Positions 8,603 to 17,038 of a DNA stretch of 38,345 bases are shown here, one piece after another (within the stretch, counting starts at the first letter, position 1; every line of letters begins with the position of its first letter). Source of the DNA: Tychonema litorale BBK16 (GTDB taxonomy: Bacteria > Cyanobacteriota > Cyanobacteriia > Cyanobacteriales > Microcoleaceae); the NCBI RefSeq assembly GCF_021648855.1, contig NZ_JAKJHX010000039.1:1-38345 (forward strand), given 5' to 3'. A program made the position numbers and the translations under genes. The notes beneath the pieces are model-generated. The model saw nothing but the letters and a program-made list of their open reading frames with translations, searched no databases and was not told the origin of the DNA.

Positions 8603-8806
8603 ATGAGTATCATTCGTCAATACATTGCTCCATTGATAGCTATATTAGTATTTTTTGCAGCCCTCGTAGCAGTCAGTGCTCGCATCTTTTTGCCCGCTGA
8701 CATGGCCGCCCCAGCACCGATCGAGGAAGTGACTCCAGACAAACAAGCAGCCACCGTAAATCCGATTTTCTTGGGGCTAAATTACTCCCTCAAGCGCGCT
8801 GGCTAA
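8603..8806 (+). CDS. Small single-pass membrane protein, function unknown
   Basis: A 67-residue protein with one hydrophobic helix (about residues 8-28, YIAPLIAILVFFAALVAVSA) and a Pro/Ala-rich soluble tail. I do not recognise the family. Its stop codon is four bases before the ATG of the GNAT gene, so the two are probably co-transcribed and translationally coupled. The start codon has no strong Shine-Dalgarno. The coding assignment rests on the membrane segment, the tight spacing and the lack of an alternative gene. Confidence 0.6.
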   Translation: MSIIRQYIAPLIAILVFFAALVAVSARIFLPADMAAPAPIEEVTPDKQAATVNPIFLGLNYSLKRAG

Positions 8807-8810
8807 TCTG

Positions 8811-9344
8811 ATGTCGGATTTGATACCAGGCTATTCGTTGCGATCGGGCTCTGGACTCGATCGCGCACAACTGGTAAAGTTTATGCACCGGACTTACGGA
8901 GAACTTTACCCTGATGGAGAATTGGGACATTTAGCTCAAACTGTTGAGCAGTATTTTTCCAACCAAACACCGCTTTGGTTGGTGGAGTACCACAAAAATA
9001 GGCAGGAAGAGGCAGAAATTTTACCTGTACTTCCATCTTCTTATTTGCATCCCAAATCCCAAGTTCACAATCCAAAATCTGTTGTCGGATGTTTATGGTT
9101 GGGAAATGCGATCGACCAAGGCACTGGACAACGCCACGCTCACATTTTTTTGCTCTATGTAGCACCGGAACATCGGCGTTTGGGTATCGGTAAATATTTA
9201 GTTATTCATGCCGAAAATTGGGCAAAAAAAAGAGGCGATATACAAATTGGTTTGCAAGTATTTCTGAGTAATCAACCAGCCTTGAATCTCTATCAAAAAT
9301 TAGGATATCAAAGTCATTCCATATCGATGATAAAATATCTATAA
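8811..9344 (+). CDS. GNAT-family N-acetyltransferase
   Basis: A 177-residue acetyl-CoA-dependent acetyltransferase. The acetyl-CoA binding motif A is clear in HIFLLYVAPEHRRLGIGKYL (Q/RxxGxG/A type, about 111-130), and motif B is VFLSNQPALNLYQKLGY (about 154-170). The natural acceptor is unknown; the family includes RimI-like and small-molecule transferases. Residues about 79-91 (LHPKSQVHNPKS) look like the translation of an AT-rich interspersed repeat inserted in frame between two beta-strands. The gene follows the small membrane protein by four bases, suggesting an operon. Confidence 0.85.
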   Translation: MSDLIPGYSLRSGSGLDRAQLVKFMHRTYGELYPDGELGHLAQTVEQYFSNQTPLWLVEYHKNRQEEAEILPVLPSSYLHPKSQVHNPKSVVGCLWLGNAIDQGTGQRHAHIFLLYVAPEHRRLGIGKYLVIHAENWAKKRGDIQIGLQVFLSNQPALNLYQKLGYQSHSISMIKYL

Positions 9345-9391
9345 TCAGTTATTAGCTATAGGCTAGTCACAAATAACAACTCACAAATAAG

Positions 9392-9437
9392 AACAGTTAA
9401 CAGTTAACAGTTAACCGTCAACAGTCAACTAACAGCA
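9392..9437. repeat. Short tandem repeat (ACAGTTAAC-type)
   Basis: Several imperfect copies of AACAGTTAAC / AACAGTCAAC lie head to tail in the gap between the GNAT gene and the HEAT-repeat gene. This is a common intergenic microsatellite in filamentous cyanobacteria. No function is visible. Confidence 0.6.
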
Positions 9438-9481
9438 AACTGAGTTGCTCAGGAGCATCCTCAGTGCGGTAAAGTTTTTTT

Positions 9482-10228
9482 ATGCACAATAACGACAACC
9501 CGATCGCCATTAATACTGACCCAGAACTGGAAAGCCCCTTGGATCAATTCGATGAATCCGAACCCCCGCTACCAGATCCAGACCAAATGTTACCTTTACT
9601 TGAATCGCCCGAAGCTCAGCATCGGATGATGGCTGCGCGGACTTTTTGCGAACTACAAGACGATCGAGCAATTCCCCATTTAATCATTTTATTAACAGAC
9701 GGCTGTCCCTTAGTCCGTGTCAGCGCAGCCTATGCCTTGGGGCGAAATCCGAGTCCCGATGCCGTGGAACCCCTGATTGAGCAACTAAACCGTGATTGGA
9801 ACGGTTACGTTCGCAAAGGAGTAGTTTGGGCCCTGGGAAATTGCCAGGATCATCGCGCTTTAGTACCCTTAATAGATGCTCTGAAAAGAGATATTTCGGC
9901 GGTACGTTTGTGGGCCGCCAGTTCCCTCGGTCAGATGGCAAAAGTTGGTTATTATGTCGTAATTGCTGCGATTCCGCCATTGATTCAAGCACTCCGCCGA
10001 GATGCTGTGTCTGCTGTGCGAAGTAACTCCGCTTGGGCGATCGGGCAACTAGCCCGCGAATTGCCGAATAATGTAGTGTATGCTGGCGCGATCGATGCTC
10101 TCATTGAAGCTTTAGAAGAAGACCAAGATATGGGCGTAAGAGAAGATGCTAAATCCTCCTTGTTACGAGTAGGCGATCCGCGCGGTTTACAGACAATTGA
10201 AGACTTAGAAATGGAAGGACTTTTGTGA
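9482..10228 (+). CDS. HEAT-repeat protein (PBS-lyase-like HEAT repeats)
   Basis: A 248-residue all-helical protein with an acidic, Pro-rich N-terminus (1-40). Five or six HEAT repeats follow, seen as units such as VRVSAAYALGRNPSPDAVEPLIEQL, VRKGVVWALGNCQDHRALVPLIDAL and VREDAKSSLLRVGDPRGLQTIEDL. Relatives include the CpcE/CpcF phycobilin lyases and NblB, but the repeats alone do not show lyase activity, and no phycobilisome gene is adjacent. A protein-protein scaffold role is the safe reading. The ATG follows a short gap with a weak ribosome-binding site. Confidence 0.85.
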   Translation: MHNNDNPIAINTDPELESPLDQFDESEPPLPDPDQMLPLLESPEAQHRMMAARTFCELQDDRAIPHLIILLTDGCPLVRVSAAYALGRNPSPDAVEPLIEQLNRDWNGYVRKGVVWALGNCQDHRALVPLIDALKRDISAVRLWAASSLGQMAKVGYYVVIAAIPPLIQALRRDAVSAVRSNSAWAIGQLARELPNNVVYAGAIDALIEALEEDQDMGVREDAKSSLLRVGDPRGLQTIEDLEMEGLL

Positions 10229-10267
10229 TATAATTATTATCATTAAACACCATTACTAATTCCTATT

Positions 10268-10429
10268 ATGGAGTTCATCAACCCTAAGATAGAATTTGGA
10301 TTCAAAAAAATCTTTGCTTCTCCCCAGAGCAAAGAAGTTTTGATGAGCTTCCTCAATGCTATGCTCTACAACGGAGAGCCAACAATACTACAAACAGGTT
10401 TCATTGTGGGTAAGAAACAGCTAATCTAA
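10268..10429 (+). pseudogene. Truncated Rpn-family PD-(D/E)XK nuclease/transposase fragment
   Basis: A 53-codon ORF that begins MEFINPKIEFGFKKIFASPQ and continues SKEVLMSFLNAMLYNGEPTI. This is the conserved start of the PD-(D/E)XK nuclease-family transposases (PF12784-type, normally about 250-300 residues). After about 45 residues the similarity stops and the frame ends at TAA 10427-10429, before any catalytic residue. It overlaps the end of the convergent aldolase gene by nine bases, so a deletion probably removed the rest. It is likely a non-functional relic. Confidence 0.75.
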
Positions 10430-11194
10430 TAAATCAGGTTCCCGACGCACTATCATGTCATAAAGTGGTTGAAAGCTAAACCATCCCATGCGGTGTGACC
10501 CTACTTGCTGCTGTGTCAAACGCGCGCAATCCGGTTTAATGAGAATCGGTTTTCCCGCTGCTTGCGCCATTAATTGTGCTTGACAAGAACGTTCCATTGC
10601 AATAAACCACCAAGCCGCTTCATCTACTGTTTCACCGACTGTTAAAAGTCCGTGATTTTGGAGGATAATCGCTTTTTTGTCACCTAAATTATTGGCAATG
10701 CGTTTAGCTTCTTCTATCTCCAAAACTACTCCGGTATAATCATCAAATAAAGCATGATCTTCATAAAAAGAACAAGCATCTTGTGTTAGCGGGTCTAGCA
10801 GACGACCCAAACTCGACCAACTTTTACCGTAGGGTGAATGGGCGTGGGCTGCTGCTACTACGTCGGGACGGGCGCTGTGCACTTGGGAATGAATAGCAAA
10901 AGCTGCTTCGTTGACAGGTTTGTTTCCTTCAACAACTTCGCCTTTGTGGTTGACTAAAATTAAGTCGCTGACTCGAATTAAACTGAAGTGTATTCCAAAA
11001 GAATTGACCCAGAAATGATCGAGGTATTCGGGATCTCGGACTGTAATATGTCCGGCGATACCCTCGCTGAAACCAAACTTGCCGAATAATCTTAAAGCGG
11101 CTGCTAGACGTTGTTTGCGGTGGCGACGTTCTTCTTCTATTGAGTTGAATGTCGGTGGTTTGATAATGACTTTGGGAACTTTCATCGTAATCAT
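10421..11194 (-). CDS. Class II aldolase/adducin-family protein
   Basis: A 257-residue cytoplasmic protein of the L-fuculose-phosphate aldolase / adducin-head fold. Metal ligands are evident: His117 and His119 in AHAHSPYG, His181 in LQNHGLLT, and Glu96 as the likely acid/base. The family cleaves sugar phosphates or decarboxylates related compounds; the substrate cannot be read from sequence. The N-terminus (MITMKVPKVIIKPPTFNSIEE) may instead start at the second Met, three codons in. It is a single gene, convergent with the HEAT gene and the truncated nuclease relic. The next gene upstream (BaiN-type flavoprotein) is on the same strand, 65 bp away. Confidence 0.88.
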   Translation of the reverse strand: MITMKVPKVIIKPPTFNSIEEERRHRKQRLAAALRLFGKFGFSEGIAGHITVRDPEYLDHFWVNSFGIHFSLIRVSDLILVNHKGEVVEGNKPVNEAAFAIHSQVHSARPDVVAAAHAHSPYGKSWSSLGRLLDPLTQDACSFYEDHALFDDYTGVVLEIEEAKRIANNLGDKKAIILQNHGLLTVGETVDEAAWWFIAMERSCQAQLMAQAAGKPILIKPDCARLTQQQVGSHRMGWFSFQPLYDMIVRREPDLLD

Positions 11195-11259
11195 AATGGG
11201 TAATTAGTAAGGTGATTTACAAAGGTCAAATTATGCTTCTTCCTTCTTCCTTCATAATA

Positions 11260-12522
11260 TCATTTACCGATCGCAATCCCAGCCAGCCACGCCGTAGTCC
11301 AAGCACTTTGGAAGTTGAAACCACCAGTCACACCGTCGATATCCAAAATTTCGCCAGCAAAATAAAGTCCCCGACAGCACCGACTTTCCATTGTTTTGAA
11401 ATCCACCTCTTTTAAATTAACACCTCCACAGGTGACAAATTCTTCTTTAAAAGCACCTTTTCCAGAAATTTGATATTCACCTTGGACAAGTTCTTGCAGC
11501 AGTTTATCGAGAGTTTTATTAGGGATATCAGCCCAGCGTTTTGGTTCATCAATACCGATCGCACTTGTCAAACGTTCCCACAGACGACGCGGAATCGGAA
11601 ACGGACAACTAGAGACCACCAATCGCTGCGATAACTGCGACTTCACCCCTAGCAATTGCTGGCGCAAAACCTCTGGATTGTACTGGGGAAGCCAATTTAT
11701 TAACACAGATGCTCGATAATTGCGATCGTGCAAAAATCTCGCACCCCAAGCCGAAAGTTTGAGTACAGCCGGCCCACTCAAACCCCAGTGAGTAATTAAT
11801 AAAGGCCCGCTTTGTTCTAATTTTGCACCCGGTAATTTTACCTTAGCATTCGCAACAGAAACTCCGGCTAAATCTTTAATTCTACTATCAGCAATGTTAA
11901 AAGTAAATAGAGAAGGAACTGGCTGTTCGATAGTATGACCTAAATCTTTTGCCCACTTGAAACCAGAGGGATTACTACCAGTAGCTAAAATTAGCCGATC
12001 GCACTTTAATTCCTGCCCCGATTTCAACTCAATTTCAAACCCTGATTTATTTGTAATCGCTGCATCTGCGTACTCATTCTCCAATGGACATTGCTTTACT
12101 GAAACTACCGCATCACCCGTGCGAATTTTCACGCCAGCATCCTCAGCGGCCCGAATTAAACAATTAACAATTGTCTCAGAATCATCGGTCACTGGGAACA
12201 TTCGCCCATCTGGTTCAGTCTTCAATGTAACAGAATGACTAGCAAACCATTCCACAGTATCGCGGGGTTGAAATCTAGTAAATGCACCACGTAGAGCTTT
12301 CCCTCCTCTGGGGTAATTCTGCACTAAAATAGCTGGGTCAAAACAAGCATGAGTTGCATTACAGCGCCCGCCGCCAGAGATGCGAACTTTTGCCAAAAGC
12401 TGTCGGCCAGCTTCCAACAAAATAACGCGGGCTTGTGGGTAGGTTTTGGCACAGGTGATTGCACTGAAAAACCCCGCAGCACCGCCACCTATGACTATAA
12501 TTTGAAGAATGCGATCGGACAA
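11260..12522 (-). CDS. NAD(P)/FAD-dependent oxidoreductase, HI0933/BaiN family
   Basis: A 420-residue flavoprotein. The FAD-binding Rossmann motif GGGAAG is at 12-17, followed by the family hallmark KVRISGGGRCNATH (about 45-58) and the second nucleotide-binding stretch LILATGSNPSG. The C-terminal FAD motif is YFAGEILDIDGVTGGFNFQSA (around 390-410). Members include BaiN, which acts on bile-acid intermediates, but in cyanobacteria the substrate is unknown. The only start that keeps the full Rossmann strand is a TTG at 12520-12522; no in-frame ATG lies closer. It is divergent from the polysaccharide deacetylase gene, with a 58-bp shared upstream region. Confidence 0.88.
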   Translation of the reverse strand: MSDRILQIIVIGGGAAGFFSAITCAKTYPQARVILLEAGRQLLAKVRISGGGRCNATHACFDPAILVQNYPRGGKALRGAFTRFQPRDTVEWFASHSVTLKTEPDGRMFPVTDDSETIVNCLIRAAEDAGVKIRTGDAVVSVKQCPLENEYADAAITNKSGFEIELKSGQELKCDRLILATGSNPSGFKWAKDLGHTIEQPVPSLFTFNIADSRIKDLAGVSVANAKVKLPGAKLEQSGPLLITHWGLSGPAVLKLSAWGARFLHDRNYRASVLINWLPQYNPEVLRQQLLGVKSQLSQRLVVSSCPFPIPRRLWERLTSAIGIDEPKRWADIPNKTLDKLLQELVQGEYQISGKGAFKEEFVTCGGVNLKEVDFKTMESRCCRGLYFAGEILDIDGVTGGFNFQSAWTTAWLAGIAIGK

Positions 12523-12580
12523 TTTTTTTCTCGCTGATTTTGGTTCAACATAGATTATATAGCCTTATCAAGATTAATCA

Positions 12581-13255
12581 ATGCAGCTAGCACCTCTATT
12601 TCCAATCATCCACACAATTTTGAAATCGGCATTTCCGAGATGTTTGTGGACGGGAAATGTCAACAGTCGAGAAATTGCCCTGACTTTTGACGATGGCCCA
12701 CATAATCTCCATACCCCTCAACTACTAAAAGTTTTAGATGAGTATCAAATACCAGCTAGCTTCTTCTTGCTTGGTTGTTGTGTGGACAAATATCCAGAAA
12801 TCACTCAAGAAATTTGCGATCGCAAACACTGGATCGGCCTCCACGGGTATCAGCATAAATCTTTTCCTGGAATGAAATCCCAGGAATTTAAACAAAGTTT
12901 AGAAGACACCCAAAAAGCAATTTCCAAAGCTACCAATTTAGACCCAAAATTAATCCGAGATGTGCGGCCACCCAACGGCATTTTTACACCTAAAACACTC
13001 CAATTATTAAAACAGTGGGAATATCGCCCTGTGATGTGGAGTGTTGTCCCAGAAGATTGGGTGCGGCCGGGAGTTTCGACAGTTGTTAGTCGCGTGGCTA
13101 ATCAAACTGTAAATGGTTCAATCATTGTACTCCATGACGGTGCTTGCGGTGGCGAAGATGTGGCGGCTTCTGTTGCAAAAATTATTCCCTTGCTTCTGGA
13201 TAAAGGTTACAATTTTGTGAGCATAGACCAACTTTGGCAAAAGGCAAACAATTAA
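12581..13255 (+). CDS. Polysaccharide deacetylase (NodB homology domain)
   Basis: A 224-residue carbohydrate esterase family 4 protein that removes acetyl groups from polysaccharide such as peptidoglycan or exopolysaccharide. Visible motifs are TFDDGP (35-40, catalytic Asp and metal Asp), H88-x3-H92 (metal histidines), RPPNG (129-133, catalytic Arg) and LHDG (184-187, catalytic His). The hydrophobic N-terminus (APLFPIIHTILKSAF) is too short and irregular to be a convincing signal peptide. It may be a membrane anchor, or the protein may be cytoplasmic. The next gene follows after 19 bp, so the pair may be one transcript. Confidence 0.9.
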   Translation: MQLAPLFPIIHTILKSAFPRCLWTGNVNSREIALTFDDGPHNLHTPQLLKVLDEYQIPASFFLLGCCVDKYPEITQEICDRKHWIGLHGYQHKSFPGMKSQEFKQSLEDTQKAISKATNLDPKLIRDVRPPNGIFTPKTLQLLKQWEYRPVMWSVVPEDWVRPGVSTVVSRVANQTVNGSIIVLHDGACGGEDVAASVAKIIPLLLDKGYNFVSIDQLWQKANN

Positions 13256-13274
13256 CTCGTTTCGGAATAAATTC

Positions 13275-14264
13275 ATGAAAAAACCATTGTTTATTGCATC
13301 TATTAGTCTTCTGAGTGCAGGATGGGCGATCGAGCTTTCCCCCGGTGCTGTTATTGCCAAGACTCCAATGGTGGCACAGCAGCAGCCAACCAGTGATATA
13401 TCTCTACCATCTCGCAACTCAGAACCATCTCAAGTTCAACTGGTAAATCCGGGAGTCGAACCCAGACAGCAAATGCGTTTGAAACCCAGCCTCAATGTCA
13501 AGCAAACAGCGATGATGACCGTGAAACTGGCAGTAAAAATGTCGGCAGATGGGCAATCTCTGCCAGAAGTTGTAATTCCTAGTTCCGTGCTGACTATCCA
13601 AGCAGAAGCTACTAAGATCGATCCCAATGGTGATATTCACTATCAGTTTTCTTACATCAACGCAGATCTGCTCAGCAATACTGGAAATTCTACAGAATCA
13701 GCGATCGAAACTATGCGTTCCGCCGTCAAAAAACTCGTCGGATTGAAGGGATCTTTCGTGATTGATAGTCGTGGCTTGATGAAAGGAGGTGAATTTATTG
13801 TACCAGCAGATGCTGACAATCGCTTGAAGCAAATAATTCAACAAATGTCTCAATCTCTAGAGCAATTTTTTGCACCACTACCCGCAGAAGCAGTTGGTAA
13901 AGGAGCCAAGTGGCGTCGTTCTTTTCCGCTCAATTATAACGGAATTAGTGTCAATAATATTGCCACCTATGAACTAATTAGTTTTCGAGAGGGAGTTGCT
14001 GTTCTGAATGTAGCCCTAGAACAACAAGCAAAACCACAAAATATCAACTCGCCACAATTTCCAGCCGATGCTACCTTACAATTAAAATCCTTGGCTGCTC
14101 AAGGTCGGGGAGAATCCACAATGCAGTTGGATAAATTGATGCCTATTCGCTCCGCTCTTTCAATGAATTCCAATACCGAAATCAGTATTAAAGTTGTTGG
14201 TCGTCCTCAAGAATCGACAGTAAAAAGTGAATTCGCGATGGAGATGACTTTAGATTCTAAGTAA
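13275..14264 (+). CDS. Exported protein of unknown function
   Basis: A 329-residue protein with a Sec signal peptide (MKKPLFIASISLLSAGWAIE, cleavage probably near residues 28-35). A low-complexity Gln/Pro segment follows, then a beta-rich domain (about 75-325). Similar cyanobacterial proteins are labelled DUF6263; I am not certain of that assignment. No catalytic motif or cysteine pair is visible. It starts 19 bp after the polysaccharide deacetylase, suggesting a shared envelope-related transcript. Confidence 0.7.
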   Translation: MKKPLFIASISLLSAGWAIELSPGAVIAKTPMVAQQQPTSDISLPSRNSEPSQVQLVNPGVEPRQQMRLKPSLNVKQTAMMTVKLAVKMSADGQSLPEVVIPSSVLTIQAEATKIDPNGDIHYQFSYINADLLSNTGNSTESAIETMRSAVKKLVGLKGSFVIDSRGLMKGGEFIVPADADNRLKQIIQQMSQSLEQFFAPLPAEAVGKGAKWRRSFPLNYNGISVNNIATYELISFREGVAVLNVALEQQAKPQNINSPQFPADATLQLKSLAAQGRGESTMQLDKLMPIRSALSMNSNTEISIKVVGRPQESTVKSEFAMEMTLDSK

Positions 14265-14394
14265 TCGATTCGCGAAACACCAGACGGTAATGGATTATTG
14301 GATGCACTTTCGGTTTTTTAGCAGCCCGCTGTGCCTGTGGGTTTCGCTCTGATGTTATGTTTTGATATATTTCCAAGTATCAGGAGTTTGTTGT

Positions 14395-15876
14395 ATGATT
14401 CGATCGCACAAAAGTCAAGCTCTCATCGCTTTTGTAGTAGCTGTGGGAATAATTATCGGAAATTTGGCCTTCCCATGGCTAAATGTAGAACCGGCATTTG
14501 CTCAAGCTAAATTTAAGGATGTTAAAGACCATTGGGCCCAAGCTTGCATCGAAGAGTTGGCGGAGAAAAAAATCATCACCGGCTACTATGAAGACGGCAG
14601 TTTTCGACCGAATCGCCCAGTCAGTCGTGCTGAGTTTGCGGCGATGCTTCGCAAGGCTTTTCCAGATGCAAAAAACGTCCGCAATCCGATTAATTTTGTG
14701 GATATTCCTACGAGTTATTGGGGTTTCAAAGCGATTCGAGAAGCTTATCAAACAGGTTTTCTGTCCGGCTACAGTGGCAGTATTTTTAACCCAACTTTAA
14801 ATATACCCCGCTGGCAAGTTTTGGTAGCTTTAAGCAGCGGATTGAAATATACACCCGCCGGCCCAGCCCTTGAAATTTTGGATGCGACTTTTGACGATGC
14901 GCGGGAAATTCCCGAACTGGCCAGAAATGCGATCGCCGCCGCCGCAGAAAAACAACTCGTTGTCAACTATCCCGCAGTCAAACAACTCGAACCTACACGT
15001 AATGCGACTCGCGCCGAAGTAGCAACTTTCCTGTGTCAAGCAATTGCTAAACCGGGACAGATATCTCTAGTTCCTTCCCAATATATCGCGCAAGTTACGC
15101 CGGATATCGGACCACCGAGAACCACAGAAACTTCGGAATCCGAGAAAGTTCGGGCAGAGATTTCCTTTGTGAAGGAAGAGGAAAACGGCAAAAATATTCG
15201 GATTAAAATCATCCGCGATGGTCAAGTTTTATTACAAGAACCCGTGCTAATTCCGACTCGTTCTCTAGTAGATAACCCGGACAAAAAAGCCAACGATGAA
15301 ATATCGGAAGGGCGCTTGTTATCGCTGCGAGTCCGCGATTTGGACGGCGACAAAGAACCGGAAGTGCTCGCAGATTTAGTGTCAATCAAAAGCGGCGTTC
15401 GTTGCTGTAACTATTCGTTTATCTATCGATACGAACCTGCAACTAAGAAATACACTCATATTAAGCATTTCTGGGGCAATGTGAGCTACGAAATCGTCGA
15501 TTATGGCAAAAATGACATCCCGGAATTCAAGAGCTTAGACGGGCGATTTGCCGAGGCTTTTACGAATTATGCTGATTCCCGGTTGCCGCTGCAAATTTGG
15601 CAGTACCGTCAAGGAAAAATGCTGGATGTTACTAAGCAGTATCCGGTTCAAGTATACACTAATTCTTGTGAACTTTGGCTAGAATCTAACAAGCGTTTGA
15701 GTGAAGATGGGGAGGCAAAAGGGGTGCTTGCGGCTTATATTGCGAACCAGTATGTATTGGGGCAAGAGGTGGAAAGTTGGCAGTTACTGGAAAGGGTTTA
15801 CCAAGCAGCAGATCGCACTCAATTTTTTAGGAAGTTGCGTGAGTTTTTGGTAAGTACGGGTTATGCTAGTAAGTAG
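14395..15876 (+). CDS. SLH-domain exported protein
   Basis: A 493-residue protein with a Sec signal peptide (1-36, ending EPAFAQA). Three S-layer homology domains follow (about 40-90 with FKDVKDHWAQACIEELAEKK, 100-150, and 163-217), which in bacteria bind cell-wall polymers. A C-terminal region of about 270 residues has an RDLDGDKEPEVLADL stretch resembling an Asp-rich calcium loop of VCBS/FG-GAP type. It lacks the long porin barrel of cyanobacterial SLH-OprB porins. AGGAG with an eight-base spacer before the ATG at 14395 fixes the start, rather than the TTG 11 codons upstream. The function of the C-terminal domain is unknown. Confidence 0.85.
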   Translation: MIRSHKSQALIAFVVAVGIIIGNLAFPWLNVEPAFAQAKFKDVKDHWAQACIEELAEKKIITGYYEDGSFRPNRPVSRAEFAAMLRKAFPDAKNVRNPINFVDIPTSYWGFKAIREAYQTGFLSGYSGSIFNPTLNIPRWQVLVALSSGLKYTPAGPALEILDATFDDAREIPELARNAIAAAAEKQLVVNYPAVKQLEPTRNATRAEVATFLCQAIAKPGQISLVPSQYIAQVTPDIGPPRTTETSESEKVRAEISFVKEEENGKNIRIKIIRDGQVLLQEPVLIPTRSLVDNPDKKANDEISEGRLLSLRVRDLDGDKEPEVLADLVSIKSGVRCCNYSFIYRYEPATKKYTHIKHFWGNVSYEIVDYGKNDIPEFKSLDGRFAEAFTNYADSRLPLQIWQYRQGKMLDVTKQYPVQVYTNSCELWLESNKRLSEDGEAKGVLAAYIANQYVLGQEVESWQLLERVYQAADRTQFFRKLREFLVSTGYASK

Positions 15877-16013
15877 ATTTAGAGGTTTTTAACCGCAGAT
15901 CAAAACGTATAGATTTCGATCTGTCGTTGGGTGAGGGCGGGTTTACTAGATTGTCCGTTTTAGGCAATTATTGTTGGTGAACCCCTACAAAATTCAAATA
16001 TAAATCACTTAAA

Positions 16014-16688
16014 ATGTTATATCCACCTGCACCTTGGAATCTGCAAGGCTACGCGATCGCAACTTTACAATTGGTAGATGTTGCACTCGTGCGCCCCCTG
16101 ATTCCTTCGGAGTTAGAAATCATCTCTTTGTTCCCCGGTAAAACCCTGGGCGGGATTTATATCTCCTCCTACGGGTTAGGATCGGTAATGGAATATAACG
16201 AATTAATTGTGGTTAGTGCGATCGCCAATTATGCCGGCAAATGGGGTGCTTGGATTTCTCACATTTACGTTGACAATCCTAACTCGGTAGCAGGCGGGCG
16301 CGAGATTTGGGGACTGCCTAAAGAAATAGCTCAATTTAGTTGGGAAGGAAGCGATTCGATCAAAGCATCATCACTGGGCTACCGTGTCACTGTGCGTCAA
16401 GAAAACTGTCAACTGTGCAGTCTCAGTTACAGTCAACAAACTTGGGCGCTACCGCTGTCTTTGAGCGGAAATGTTTTTAGTGCTAACAGCAGTAATTTAC
16501 TATATTTTAAAGGAGAATTTCAATCTCGTACTAGCTTGATTCGAGGGGAATTAGAAATACCTCAACAGAGTCCTTTTGCCAGTTTAAACTTAGGTCAGAC
16601 TTGGCTAACTGTGGCTTGCGAAGATCTGCGTTTAATCGCAAATTCGCCCGAAATTGTCGGTAACAGAAGCGTTGAGTTCAGCTATTAA
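16014..16688 (+). CDS. Acetoacetate decarboxylase-family protein
   Basis: A 224-residue protein with the ADC fold signature: PPAPWNLQGYAIATL at the N-terminus, the GGIYISSYG strand, and GGREIWGLPKEIAQF (94-108). Lys103 aligns with the Schiff-base lysine of acetoacetate decarboxylase. The neighbouring lysine that lowers its pKa in the clostridial enzyme is a glutamate here, so activity on acetoacetate is doubtful; many cyanobacterial members are of unknown role. It is a single gene, with nothing recognisable in the 137 bp upstream and a MITE-like insertion 52 bp downstream. Confidence 0.82.
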   Translation: MLYPPAPWNLQGYAIATLQLVDVALVRPLIPSELEIISLFPGKTLGGIYISSYGLGSVMEYNELIVVSAIANYAGKWGAWISHIYVDNPNSVAGGREIWGLPKEIAQFSWEGSDSIKASSLGYRVTVRQENCQLCSLSYSQQTWALPLSLSGNVFSANSSNLLYFKGEFQSRTSLIRGELEIPQQSPFASLNLGQTWLTVACEDLRLIANSPEIVGNRSVEFSY

Positions 16689-16731
16689 GATTGCAGGTTT
16701 ATAGGTACTATCAATATCCCCGTAAGGACAC

Positions 16732-16948
16732 GGCAGTGCCCATAGGTGTCAATTTAAGCCTGAAATCCTTGATCTCTCTAGTTTTTACTTAAGTCTAGAT
16801 CCCCCTAAATCCCCCGAATCGTTGCGGGGACTTTGAAAAGACTCCTGTCCCCCCCTTGGGAAGAGGGGCTAGGGGGGATCTAGACTTAATAGTCAAACAA
16901 CAGTCTCTGACTAGGTTTGACCTTAAGTTGACACCAATGGGCAGTGCC
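16732..16948. mobile_element. 199-bp MITE-like element with 9-bp target duplication, inside a palindromic repeat
   Basis: The element spans 16741-16939. Its ends are imperfect terminal inverted repeats: CATAGGTGTCAATTTAAG on the left and the reverse complement CATTGGTGTCAACTTAAG on the right, 16 of 18 matching. It is flanked by the direct repeat GGCAGTGCC at 16732-16740 and 16940-16948. Removing one copy plus the element restores the uninterrupted palindrome also present at 36381-36408. Inside lies a second inverted repeat (TTAAGTCTAGATCCCCC from 16789; its partner ends near 16889), so the element may be composite. There is no ORF, so it would be mobilised in trans. It fills most of the 350-bp gap between genes. 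Confidence 0.85.
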
Positions 16949-17038
16949 GTGTCCCTACAGAAGCTCGTACCTACATACTACCAAAAGTGCTGCTACCGGA
17001 TTGCGGGCAATAAATTTGCTGAGTAATTCCTAATCTTT

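Noticed and set aside
13440..13470. tRNA-like GGGAGTCGAACCC segment
   Set aside because: It lies inside a clear coding region, and no acceptor stem or anticodon arm pairs around it.
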